Shown one piece after another: positions 7,618 to 17,751 of a stretch of DNA of 64,000 nt (the stretch's first letter is position 1; each line of letters opens with the position of its first letter). The notes below the pieces were generated by a model. That model saw only the letters and a list, made by a program, of their open reading frames with translations. It had not been told where the DNA came from and made no database searches. Source of the DNA: Ruegeria sp. TM1040 (lineage in GTDB: Bacteria > Pseudomonadota > Alphaproteobacteria > Rhodobacterales > Rhodobacteraceae); NCBI RefSeq assembly GCF_000014065.1, contig NC_008044.1, forward strand, positions 2,937,501 through 3,001,500. The letters run 5' to 3'. The position numbers were made by a program, and so were the translations under genes.

Positions 7618-8937
7618 TTATTGTCCGTAAATGGTCTCCGGCAGCCAAAGTGCGATCTGCGGGAACACCATGATAATTGCCAGCGCCACGACCATGATCG
7701 CCACAAACGGCACGATCGAACGGTAGATATCGGTCAGCGAAATTTCTGGCGGCGCCATGGCGCGCATCAGGAACAGGTTGTAGCCAAAGGGGGGCGTCAT
7801 ATAGGCGATCTGGGTCGTGATCGTGTAGAGGACGCCATACCAGACCAGATCGAACCCAAGTGCTGCAACCAGGGGCACATAGAGCGGCGCCACGATCACA
7901 AGCATCGCAGTGTCATCCAGGAAGGTGCCCATGATGATGAAGCTGAGCTGCATGAGGATCAGGATGACCCAGGGGCTGAGCCCCAGCTGTTCGGTAAAGA
8001 GGCTGTCGATGGCCTTCACCGCGCCAAGCCCGTCGAAGACCGCGCCAAACCCAAGCGCCGCAAGGATGATCCACATGAACATACATGAGATCGCCAGCGT
8101 GTTCTTGGTGCAGGATTCAAAGATCTTCCACGTCATGCGACGCTTTGCAATCGAGGCAGCCAGCGCCGTGAGCGCCCCAATCGCGGAGCTCTCGACAAGC
8201 GAGGTCCAGCCATTCACAAAAGGCACCATCATCGCCGCAAAGATCAACAGCGGCAGCGCGCCCGAACCGAGAAGGCGCAGTTTCTCTGCACGGGGCACCT
8301 CGTGGGCGTCTTCCATTGCCGGACCAAGGGCCGGGTTCGCCTTGCAGCGCAGCCAGATGTAGATGATGAAAAGTCCCGCCATCATCAGTCCCGGAATCAC
8401 ACCCGCCAACCAGAGTTGCCCAACCGGCTGGCGCGCAATCATGGCATAGAGCACCAGCACCACCGAAGGCGGCACCAGAATGCCCAGAGACGAGCCAGCC
8501 TGGATCACGCCCGTGACCATGGTCTTGTCGTAGCCACGGCGCAAAAGCTCCGGCAGCGCAATCGTGGCACCAATCGCCATGCCCGCAACCGACAGGCCAT
8601 TCATGGCAGAGACCAGAACCATCAGGCCGATGGTGCCGATGGCAAGCCCGCCATTGATCGGCCCCATCCAGACGTGGAACATCTTGTAGAGATCATCCGC
8701 CAGACGGCTCTCGCTCAGGACGTAGCCCATAAAAATGAACATCGGCAGCGTCAGCAGCGGGTACCATTTCATCAGCTTCATCGCGGCCGAGAACGGGATG
8801 TCATAACCACCCACGCCCCACAGCAAAAGCGCAGCAACGGCCCCCACAGCCCCAATCGCACCAAAGACGCGCTGCCCGGTGAAGAGCATGAGCATCATGG
8901 ATGCAAACATAAAGATGGCGATATATTCCTGGCTCAT
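7618..8937 (-). CDS. TRAP transporter large permease (DctM family)
   Basis: A 439-residue, very hydrophobic protein with about twelve membrane segments, the size and pattern of DctM. It uses an ion gradient to move solute delivered by the periplasmic receptor. Recognisable pieces are the N-terminal LFTGQRVFGAIGAVGAV, the MAIGATIALPELLRRGYDK loop and QAGSSLGILVPPSVVLVLYAMI, all typical of the family. Its start overlaps the dctQ stop by four bases (ATGA), implying translational coupling, and the receptor gene follows after 54 bases. Confidence 0.92.
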   Translation of the reverse strand: MSQEYIAIFMFASMMLMLFTGQRVFGAIGAVGAVAALLLWGVGGYDIPFSAAMKLMKWYPLLTLPMFIFMGYVLSESRLADDLYKMFHVWMGPINGGLAIGTIGLMVLVSAMNGLSVAGMAIGATIALPELLRRGYDKTMVTGVIQAGSSLGILVPPSVVLVLYAMIARQPVGQLWLAGVIPGLMMAGLFIIYIWLRCKANPALGPAMEDAHEVPRAEKLRLLGSGALPLLIFAAMMVPFVNGWTSLVESSAIGALTALAASIAKRRMTWKIFESCTKNTLAISCMFMWIILAALGFGAVFDGLGAVKAIDSLFTEQLGLSPWVILILMQLSFIIMGTFLDDTAMLVIVAPLYVPLVAALGFDLVWYGVLYTITTQIAYMTPPFGYNLFLMRAMAPPEISLTDIYRSIVPFVAIMVVALAIIMVFPQIALWLPETIYGQ

Positions 8938-9521
8938 GAGGGGCGCTCGCTTGGGATGTCGTAGCCCTTGAGGCGGGCGATGTCTTTGAAGAGTTCAGAG
9001 ATGGCTTGCAGCAGCATCATGAAGAAGCCGAAAACCATGATCGATTTGATCGGCCAGATGAAGGGGCGCCATGCTGTCGAGGCGCGCTCCATATGGCCCA
9101 CCTCCTCGGCGCCTGTGATTAGGCCCCAGAAGAAGGCAAAGGGATTGTCACCCCAGTAGCCCAGCGAATAGGCTGTGGAGCCAAGACCGCCATAAAAGAG
9201 AATGGCGAGGTAGGTGATCAACGCCAGCACGGTGAAGGCATCAAACCAGGCTTTCCGCCGGGTGGACCAGTTGTGATAAAATAGGTCCATGCGCACATTC
9301 GACCCGATCTGGATCGAGTAGGGTCCACCAAGTATGTAATAGGTGACCATCGCGAACTGTGCCATTTCCAGCGTCCAGAGCGAGGGCAAAAAGAAGGTCT
9401 TGGAGATCGAGGACCACAAGAGGATCCCCATCATCACAAAGAGCCCCCACATCATCAGGCGTCCGATCCGGTAATTCACCGCATCGACGACCCGCACATA
9501 TCCCAGCATCGCTCCGATCAT
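8934..9521 (-). CDS. TRAP transporter small permease (DctQ family)
   Basis: A 195-residue membrane protein with four predicted membrane segments, the partner of the large TRAP permease. The start at 9521 (MIGAMLGYVRVVDAVNYRIG) is chosen because GGAGG lies ten bases upstream and it overlaps the preceding stop codon as ATGA; the longer frame to 9575 runs inside the neighbouring gene. Overlaps at both ends show a compact leftward operon with the amidohydrolase-family gene upstream and dctM downstream. Confidence 0.88.
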   Translation of the reverse strand: MIGAMLGYVRVVDAVNYRIGRLMMWGLFVMMGILLWSSISKTFFLPSLWTLEMAQFAMVTYYILGGPYSIQIGSNVRMDLFYHNWSTRRKAWFDAFTVLALITYLAILFYGGLGSTAYSLGYWGDNPFAFFWGLITGAEEVGHMERASTAWRPFIWPIKSIMVFGFFMMLLQAISELFKDIARLKGYDIPSERPS

Positions 9522-10282
9522 ACGGCTGCGTCCTCCAGTGTGGCGCGAATCCAGGGTGCAAGCGCTGTGGCCCAAGCGTCCTGCTGCGCAGGCGTTGCAA
9601 TCAGATCGTTCCGGATCTCCAGCATCACATTCAGCAAGCCATTGTCACAGCCATGCACGTCCAACGTATGTGCGACGCCATCGCTGGCGCTGTAAGGCTC
9701 GTTGAGACGCACGTCCCAAGCGAGGCCTTCTGGCTGATGCGCCAGCATTGCCTTGGCAAAACGGTCGTCGCGACCATGCAGGAGACCAAGCTCAACCGCA
9801 CGGGTCTCACCATTGTAGACGGGGGTGAAGCTATGAACCGTGACCATCAGGCGCAGAGCAGACTCGCGTGTCGCGATCTCCTCAGCCAAAGCGGCGCGGA
9901 ACGGTTCATACACCGCCTCCACCCGCTGCGCGCGCGCCGCGTCCGACAGGTCTCGATTGCCTGGAACGTCAAAAATCTCGGAAGCCGGGGGAATCGCCGT
10001 GGGCGACTCGGGCGGACGGTTCAGGTCGTAAACCAAACGCGAGATACAGCCCTCGACTAATGGCCCCTTGAGCAACTCTGCCAATTTGCGCGCCACGCCC
10101 AGCGCGCCCGGATCCCACGCGATATGACTGTCACGCGCCGCATCATCCAACCCCAGCGCATCAAGCGAGGGAGGAATCCAATTGGCGGCGTGCTCGCACA
10201 CGATGATGACCTCAGCCTCCGCAGCGGATGGCGTCTTGGCAAACGAGGGACCGAAATCAAAGGCAAAGGTATCTGTATTCAT
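9518..10282 (-). CDS. N-formylglutamate amidohydrolase family protein
   Basis: A protein of about 254 residues matching the N-formylglutamate amidohydrolase family (PF05013), a zinc hydrolase fold that cleaves amide bonds. Seen are EVIIVCEHAANWIPPSLDALGL near the N-terminus, SHIAWDPGALGVAR, SRLVYDLNRPPESPTAIP and the VTVHSFTPVYNG segment, which hold the usual His/Glu metal ligands. The start is taken at 10282 (MNTDTFAF); an ATG nine bases upstream and a longer frame to 10426 are possible. As first gene of the leftward operon with a glutamine-synthetase-like ligase, it may hydrolyse a gamma-glutamyl or other N-acyl intermediate. That role is a hypothesis; no histidine utilisation genes are near. 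Confidence 0.83.
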   Translation of the reverse strand: MNTDTFAFDFGPSFAKTPSAAEAEVIIVCEHAANWIPPSLDALGLDDAARDSHIAWDPGALGVARKLAELLKGPLVEGCISRLVYDLNRPPESPTAIPPASEIFDVPGNRDLSDAARAQRVEAVYEPFRAALAEEIATRESALRLMVTVHSFTPVYNGETRAVELGLLHGRDDRFAKAMLAHQPEGLAWDVRLNEPYSASDGVAHTLDVHGCDNGLLNVMLEIRNDLIATPAQQDAWATALAPWIRATLEDAAV

Positions 10283-10395
10283 GTGAAGCATGCTCTTCAG
10301 CCGACACCCTTCTGTCAATATACTTTCTGTAAAAATTCTTTCATCAACGCCCAACCTGTAATAAAATGCCAAAAACCCGAGCAGGAGAGCCGTGG

Positions 10396-11253
10396 ATGCC
10401 GACGATTGCCGAGAAACTGAAATCACGCGAATCTGACCTGACGCGTGCGGAACGGCAACTTTCGGCGGCGATCTTGGACAACTATCCGATTCCCGGTCTT
10501 GGCAGCATCACAGAGCTTGCGGAACTGGCTGAGGTCTCGACGCCGACCGTCGCGCGTATGGTGCAAAAACTGGGGTTCTCTGGCTATCCCGAATTTCAGC
10601 ATGCCTTGCGCGAAGAATTGCGCGAAATCATCTCTAACCCTGTGGAAAAAAGGGCAGAACAGGCGCCGGAGCTACCAGAAGGCCATATGCTTAATCGGTA
10701 TGCTGTTGCGGTCTATGACAATATTCGCGCCACGCTGGAAAATGTGAACCTCGAGGAGTTCGACACGCTCTGTGCGCTTCTCGCGGACACCAATAGTCGC
10801 GTACATATTGCCGGCGGGCGCCTGAGCGGAACGCTGGCACAGAACTTTTATCTGCACCTGCAGATGATCCGAAGAGATGTCTTCATGATTCCGCCGCGCG
10901 CCTCCTGGACCCACTCGGTTCTGGACCTGCTTCCGGGCGATACGCTGATTCTCTTTGACATCCGACGCTATGAGAACGCGACCCTTCTTCTGGCTGAGAT
11001 GGCGCATGAACGCGGCGTGAAAGTGGTTCTGTTTACGGATCAGTGGCGCTCGCCAATTCAAAAAGAGGCAACATTCACCTTTGCCGCGCGCATCGCGGTG
11101 CCCTCGGCATGGGATTCAGGGGTCGCGCTTTTGTTGTTGATCGAAAGTATGATCGCCAAGATCCAAGAGGACCATTGGGACACCGTGAAGGCGCGCAATG
11201 ACGAGCTCGAAGCCGCCTTCGACCGTACACGCCTGTTTCGCAAATTCACCTGA
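10396..11253 (+). CDS. MurR/RpiR family transcriptional regulator
   Basis: A 285-residue regulator with an N-terminal HTH_6 domain (SIAE-type block with LTRAERQLSAAILDNYPIPGLGSITELAELAEVSTPTVARMVQKLGFSGYPEFQ, about residues 10-75) and a C-terminal SIS domain that in other members senses sugar phosphates or similar ligands. The start at 10396 is preferred because AGGAG is eight bases upstream. It is divergent from the amidohydrolase-TRAP-ligase operon across about 113 bases and is the best candidate for its regulator. RpiR regulators also control non-sugar catabolism in Roseobacters, so the ligand is uncertain. Confidence 0.88.
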   Translation: MPTIAEKLKSRESDLTRAERQLSAAILDNYPIPGLGSITELAELAEVSTPTVARMVQKLGFSGYPEFQHALREELREIISNPVEKRAEQAPELPEGHMLNRYAVAVYDNIRATLENVNLEEFDTLCALLADTNSRVHIAGGRLSGTLAQNFYLHLQMIRRDVFMIPPRASWTHSVLDLLPGDTLILFDIRRYENATLLLAEMAHERGVKVVLFTDQWRSPIQKEATFTFAARIAVPSAWDSGVALLLLIESMIAKIQEDHWDTVKARNDELEAAFDRTRLFRKFT

Positions 11254-11316
11254 GACCTGTTCGCCCGCCGCATTCATCGGTAGTTTGCCTCCCAACCGGG
11301 ATGCACAGGCACAGCG

Positions 11317-12471
11317 ATGACAGCGCGCAAGGACAGATTTCACCTCTCACCAGAGACCCGCATCCTCACGCCCGAGGTGGCAGGTCTGGCGGAATTGCTG
11401 CATGCGCTCCGCGAGGGCCAGTCCATTCTTGCACAACCGGGTGCCGTCCCGATCCAAGCCCAAGCGGAACAGACGCAGTGGCTCTACTGCAAAAGCTCAG
11501 GCTCGACGGGATACGCAAAAACCATTCGGCGCAGCCCCGAAAGTTGGATTCGAAGCTTCGAGATGGACCGAGAGCTTTTTGCGCTTGGCGCCAGGGATAC
11601 CTATGCAAGCCTTGGCAACCTTTCGCATTCGCTCACGCTATTTGCGGCGGTTGCGGCGTGCCAAATCGGTGCCGACCTCGCGATGCTGGGCGACTGCGGT
11701 CCGCGAGAACAGCTTAGTCGACTGGGCGAGTTCCACGCCTCGGTGCTCTATGCGACGCCAGCGCAGTTGCGACTGCTGCGCCGCGCTGCGGGAAAACGTC
11801 AACTGGAAGGGCTGCGATTGCTGTTTTCATCGGGTGGCAAGCTCGACCACGAGACGCGCGCCGGGCTTCAGCAGCTCTTTCCGGGCGCCCAGGTGATTGA
11901 GATCTTCGGCGCCACCGAAACAAGTTATATGACCATCGCAGGCCCGGACGCGCTCGAAGGGTCTGTGGGACAAGCCTACCCTGGCGTTGAAATCAGGATC
12001 GACAGCCCTGATGCGAATGGCGTGGGCGAAATCTGGATACGGAGTCCGTTTGTCTTTGATGGCTATGTAAAAGGAGAGAGCCAAGAGACACGTTGGAACA
12101 ACGGGTGGCTCACCATCGGAGAGATGGGACGGCTGGACGAGTCGGGCAACCTCTTTGCCAAGGGGCGCAAAAATCGCATGGTGACGGTGGCCGACAAGAA
12201 CGTTTTTCCCGAGGAAATCGAAGCCGTCCTGATGAGCGTCCCCGAGGTCGAGATCGCCGTTGTCTGTGCAGTTCCGGATGCGCTGCGCGGGCATGTGATC
12301 CATGCCGCGGTTCAAGGCGAGGCCAGTCCCGCTGCGCTCCGGCAGCTTTGCCGCCATCAAATCGGCGATCACGCCGTGCCTCGCAGCATACGCAGGGTGG
12401 CGAAGATCCCGATGCTGACGGCGGGCAAACCGGACCTGCAGGCCTTGCGCGATCTTTGGGACGATCTGTGA
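11317..12471 (+). CDS. Short AMP-forming acyl-CoA synthetase / AMP-ligase family protein
   Basis: A 384-residue adenylate-forming enzyme, clearly shorter than the usual 500-560 residues because the N-terminal subdomain is reduced. Core motifs are all there: the phosphate loop YCKSSGSTGYAKTIRRS (about residues 57-73), the A5 motif FGATETSYM, the A8-like hinge GEMGRLDESGNLFAKGRKNRM, and a C-terminal lysine in LTAGKPDLQAL equivalent to the catalytic Lys of A10. It should activate a carboxylate with ATP, and may then form a CoA or carrier-protein thioester. It overlaps the following thiolase gene by one base (TGATG). The acid substrate is unknown. Confidence 0.82.
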   Translation: MTARKDRFHLSPETRILTPEVAGLAELLHALREGQSILAQPGAVPIQAQAEQTQWLYCKSSGSTGYAKTIRRSPESWIRSFEMDRELFALGARDTYASLGNLSHSLTLFAAVAACQIGADLAMLGDCGPREQLSRLGEFHASVLYATPAQLRLLRRAAGKRQLEGLRLLFSSGGKLDHETRAGLQQLFPGAQVIEIFGATETSYMTIAGPDALEGSVGQAYPGVEIRIDSPDANGVGEIWIRSPFVFDGYVKGESQETRWNNGWLTIGEMGRLDESGNLFAKGRKNRMVTVADKNVFPEEIEAVLMSVPEVEIAVVCAVPDALRGHVIHAAVQGEASPAALRQLCRHQIGDHAVPRSIRRVAKIPMLTAGKPDLQALRDLWDDL

Positions 12472-13574
12472 TGCCCTCCATTGTCAGCGCGCGCCGTACC
12501 GCGGTGATCCCGCGCGGAGGCGCCTTTGCGGCGCTAGAGCCACATGAGCTTGCGGCCCCTGTGATCCGCGCCTGCCTGGAAGACGCGGGCCTCGCGGGGG
12601 ATGAGGTCGGAGAGCTGATCCTGTCCAATGCCTTGGGTGCAGGGGGAAATCCAGCGCGGGTAGCAGCGCTGGCGGCTGGGCTGCCAGACCATGTCGCGGG
12701 GCTCAGTATAGACCGCCAATGCGCGGGCGGACTGGATGCAATCCTACTTGGGCATGCATTGGTTCAGGCTGGTCACCATGAGGTCGTGATCGCCGGTGGC
12801 GCAGAAAGCTATTCCCGCCGTCCGCAGCGCAGCCGCACTTTCGCCGATGGACGCCCACCAGAGCCTTACGCGCAAGCACGATTTACCCCGTGGCCGGATC
12901 GTGATCCGGATATGGCGGTGGCCGCGGCAGATCTGGCACGCATGCAGCACATCACCCGAGCAGAGCAAGATGACTGGGCCCAGCGCAGCCATGCTCTCGC
13001 AAGCTTGCATGAAGCCAGACGCGCCGAAGAGATCGTTTCAATTAACGGCGCGGTCAAAGATAGTTTCACGCGCACCCTCACCGCCCGCCACTGCGCGCGC
13101 GCCAAAGTTGTCACTGGCGACATAACGGCTGCGAATATGGCGGTGGCGGCGGATGCGGCGGCCTTTGTGGTTATTGTGAGCGAAAAAATCGCGCGGCGTC
13201 TGCGCACGCGAGGGCTTTCGCTGATTGCAGGCGCAACACTCGGCGCGGACCCAGAGCAGCCAGGCCTCGCCCCGCTGCCCGCAATCCAAAAAGTGCTCAC
13301 TCAGGCGCAAATTGAGCGCACAGATCTATGCCGCGCAGAAATCATGGAAGCCTTCGCAGTGCAGGCACTGGCCTGCGTGCGCGGCGCAGCTTTGCCCGCG
13401 GACATCGTTAACCCCGCAGGAGGCGCACTGGCACAAGGTCATCCCGTGGGCGCTTCGGGCGCTCTCCTCGTGGTACGACTGTTTCACGCGCTGCGCTGCG
13501 GAGATGGAATTGCTCTGGCCGCCATTGCCGCGGCTGGTGGCATAGGCTCTGCTGCCCTCTTTGAGGCTACATGA
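12471..13574 (+). CDS. Thiolase family protein, C-terminal catalytic cysteine apparently replaced
   Basis: A 367-residue thiolase-fold protein, slightly short for the family (about 390). The acyl-accepting cysteine is present in SIDRQCAGGLDAI (around residue 84), and the C-terminal domain shows MEAFAVQALAC and the NPAGGALAQGHPVGASG block with its histidine. However, the usual C-terminal CxGGG motif is replaced by a sequence ending AAIAAAGGIGSA, so the second, proton-shuttling cysteine is absent. It starts at 12471, overlapping the stop of the AMP-ligase gene, so the two are co-translated. It may therefore be a condensing or acyl-transfer enzyme rather than a degradative thiolase. Function is unassigned. 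Confidence 0.82.
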   Translation: MPSIVSARRTAVIPRGGAFAALEPHELAAPVIRACLEDAGLAGDEVGELILSNALGAGGNPARVAALAAGLPDHVAGLSIDRQCAGGLDAILLGHALVQAGHHEVVIAGGAESYSRRPQRSRTFADGRPPEPYAQARFTPWPDRDPDMAVAAADLARMQHITRAEQDDWAQRSHALASLHEARRAEEIVSINGAVKDSFTRTLTARHCARAKVVTGDITAANMAVAADAAAFVVIVSEKIARRLRTRGLSLIAGATLGADPEQPGLAPLPAIQKVLTQAQIERTDLCRAEIMEAFAVQALACVRGAALPADIVNPAGGALAQGHPVGASGALLVVRLFHALRCGDGIALAAIAAAGGIGSAALFEAT

Positions 13575-13581
13575 AAATGTG

Positions 13582-13610
13582 AAAAAGGCGCCGCGAAATG
13601 CAGCGCCTTT
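13582..13610. terminator. Bidirectional intrinsic terminator between thiolase and katG
   Basis: AAAAAGGCGC and GCGCCTTT arms flank a GC-containing loop, with an A run on the left and a T run on the right. It sits between two convergent genes and can end transcription from both sides. Confidence 0.6.
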
Positions 13611-13634
13611 CCAATCATCGTAGATCCACCCAGA

Positions 13635-15956
<2,322 letters not shown>

Positions 15957-15966
15957 TCACAAATCT

Positions 15967-16020
15967 TTATAGCAAGAGTTCAGAATTATTCTAAGTTGCA
16001 TTTTCTCATAATCGCTATAA
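15967..16020. promoter_or_regulatory. Candidate OxyR-binding region in the katG-oxyR intergenic
   Basis: A perfect 11-base palindrome AGAAT-T-ATTCT lies at 15982-15992, and the arms TTATAGC (15967-15973) and GCTATAA (16014-16020) form a wider inverted repeat containing ATAG and CTAT, the elements of the OxyR consensus. The spacing does not equal the E. coli four-box pattern, so this is only a candidate region. Confidence 0.4.
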
Positions 16021-16029
16021 GAAAAACAA

Positions 16030-16953
16030 ATGATCAATATCACACTCAAGCAGCTCCGGTACTTCGAGGCGCTCACCCGGCATGGGCATTTTGGACGCGC
16101 GGCGGATGCCTGTGCGATCTCGCAACCTGCCTTGTCAATCCAAATCAAAGAGTTGGAGGAGACGCTTGGCATCGTTTTGTTTGAACGCAGTGCGCGCCAT
16201 GTGCGCCTGACAGGTTTCGGACAGGACTTTGCAGAGCGCGCACGAGAAATCCTGCGGTCTGTTGATGAGTTGGGCGATCTGGCACGCGTCGCACAGGACC
16301 GGATGGTCGGTCGGCTCCGCATTGGGGTTATCCCCACGGTTGCGCCCTATCTACTGCCTACGCTGATCCAGCGTCTGAACGCCCGGCATGACGGACTTGA
16401 TGTCCATATCCGCGAAACCCTGACGCAGCGCCTGATCACGGAACTTTTGGAAGGGCGGCTGGACACAGCGATTGTCGCGCTCCCGGTGTCAGAATCGGGA
16501 TTGGTCGAAACCGCGCTGTTTGAAGAGAAATTCGTCTTGGTCCGTCAGGCTTCGGATGCGGGCGCGCCGGTTCCCTCGCCCGAAGGCATGCGCGAAATGA
16601 AGCTCTTGTTGCTGGAAGAAGGCCATTGTTTTCGCGATCAGGCCCTGTCCTTTTGCAGCCTGCGTCCGGCGCTGCCGCGTGACGGGCTGGACGGCAGTTC
16701 ATTGTCGACACTGGTACAGATGGTGGGCGCCGGTATCGGCGTTACGATCATCCCCGAGATGGCCGTCGCTGTGGAGACACGCTCTGCACCCGTCTCTCTT
16801 GCTCGTTTCCCAGGAGATGAGCCAGGGCGCACGATCGGGATGGTCTGGCGCAAGACCAGCCCCCTCGCGCCACAACTACAAGACATCGCAGAGGTGGTGC
16901 GAGAGGCTGCCGAAGCGCTGGCACGCCGAAACAGAGATGTCTTACCGCTCTAG
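16030..16953 (+). CDS. oxyR: LysR-family hydrogen peroxide regulator OxyR
   Basis: A 307-residue LysR-type regulator. The N-terminal helix-turn-helix (TLKQLRYFEALTRHGHFGRAADACAISQPALSIQIKELEETLG) is textbook, followed by the substrate-binding-like effector domain. Two cysteines in the GHCFRDQALSFCSLRP stretch (around residues 200-215) correspond to the redox pair of OxyR, spaced as in OxyR proteins (GHCLRDQALGFC in others). Divergent placement from katG strengthens the assignment. It should sense peroxide through a disulfide and activate katG. Confidence 0.93.
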   Translation: MINITLKQLRYFEALTRHGHFGRAADACAISQPALSIQIKELEETLGIVLFERSARHVRLTGFGQDFAERAREILRSVDELGDLARVAQDRMVGRLRIGVIPTVAPYLLPTLIQRLNARHDGLDVHIRETLTQRLITELLEGRLDTAIVALPVSESGLVETALFEEKFVLVRQASDAGAPVPSPEGMREMKLLLLEEGHCFRDQALSFCSLRPALPRDGLDGSSLSTLVQMVGAGIGVTIIPEMAVAVETRSAPVSLARFPGDEPGRTIGMVWRKTSPLAPQLQDIAEVVREAAEALARRNRDVLPL

Positions 16954-16977
16954 GAAAGGGGCTTAGCGCCCCTTCCA
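16954..16977. terminator. Hairpin between oxyR and the enoyl-CoA hydratase gene
   Basis: AAGGGGC and GCGCCCCTT arms around TTA form a compact stem that spans the gap of nine bases between convergent stop codons and includes the end of the enoyl-CoA hydratase frame. It may end both transcripts, but no long T run is present. Confidence 0.4.
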
Positions 16978-17751
16978 GACCGGATCGCGCTTTTCCGCAA
17001 ATGCGCGCGCGCCTTCAAGATTGTCCTCGGATCCATAGAGCACATCGACCGTGCGCAACTGCCGTCCGGTGATCCGATTCATTGCGTCCTGAAACTTGGA
17101 ATCCTCTGCGTCGCGCACGATTTCCTTGATCGCCGCGTAGACAAGCGGCGGACCGGACGCGAGCAGACGCGCGAGTTCCCAGGCACGATCCATCAACTGA
17201 TCCGCTGCAACGATCTCATTCACCAGACCCCAGCGGTGAGCTTCCTCCGCATCAAACCACCGTCCGGTGAGCAGTAGCTCCATCGCGACGTGATAAGGGA
17301 TGCGTTTAGGGAGCTTGATCGAAGCCGCATCGGCCACGGTGCCCGAGCGGATCTCTGGCAAAGCAAAACTCGCATGATCTGCCGCGAGAATCATATCCGC
17401 CGAAAGCGCCAGTTCCAGACCACCTCCGCAAGCAATGCCATTCACCGCTGCGATAACCGGTTTGTTCAGGTCGCGCAGTTCTTGCAGGCCACCAAACCCC
17501 CCGACCCCATAGTCGCCATCCACGGCATCGCCGCCTGCCGCCGCTTTCAAATCCCACCCGGGGCAAAAGAACTTGTCGCCACCACCGGTTATGATCGCCA
17601 CCCTTAGCGCATCATCGTCGCGAAAGGCCTGAAAGGCCTCTCCCATCTGCCGCGAGGTCGCAAGGTCGATCGCATTGGCTTTGGGCCGGTCCAGTGTCAC
17701 CTCAAGGATGGCCCCCTCACGGCGGGTCTTGATCGGGCTGTCTTGGCTCAT
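16963..17751 (-). CDS. Enoyl-CoA hydratase/isomerase family protein (CaiD-like)
   Basis: A 262-residue crotonase-fold enzyme, like carnitinyl-CoA dehydratase. Seen are TLDRPKANAIDLATSRQM near residues 19-36, an oxyanion-hole block KFFCPGWDLKAAAGG, AAVNGIACGGGLELALSADM around residues 100-120, and LPEIRSGTVADAAS. It overlaps the upstream acyl-CoA synthetase by four bases (ATGA). Clustered with an acyl-CoA dehydrogenase and a GlxA/CdhR-type regulator, it suggests metabolism of carnitine, crotonobetaine or a similar quaternary-amine acid via CoA thioesters. The substrate is inferred from context. Confidence 0.85.
   Translation of the reverse strand: MSQDSPIKTRREGAILEVTLDRPKANAIDLATSRQMGEAFQAFRDDDALRVAIITGGGDKFFCPGWDLKAAAGGDAVDGDYGVGGFGGLQELRDLNKPVIAAVNGIACGGGLELALSADMILAADHASFALPEIRSGTVADAASIKLPKRIPYHVAMELLLTGRWFDAEEAHRWGLVNEIVAADQLMDRAWELARLLASGPPLVYAAIKEIVRDAEDSKFQDAMNRITGRQLRTVDVLYGSEDNLEGARAFAEKRDPVWKGR

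Noticed and set aside
9518-10282. Histidine utilisation (hutG) assignment
   Set aside because: The enzyme matches N-formylglutamate amidohydrolase, but no hut genes lie near and the neighbours indicate another pathway.
12093-12470. Upstream extension of the thiolase frame
   Set aside because: It overlaps the AMP-ligase C-terminus out of frame and lacks thiolase-like sequence before MPSIVSARR.
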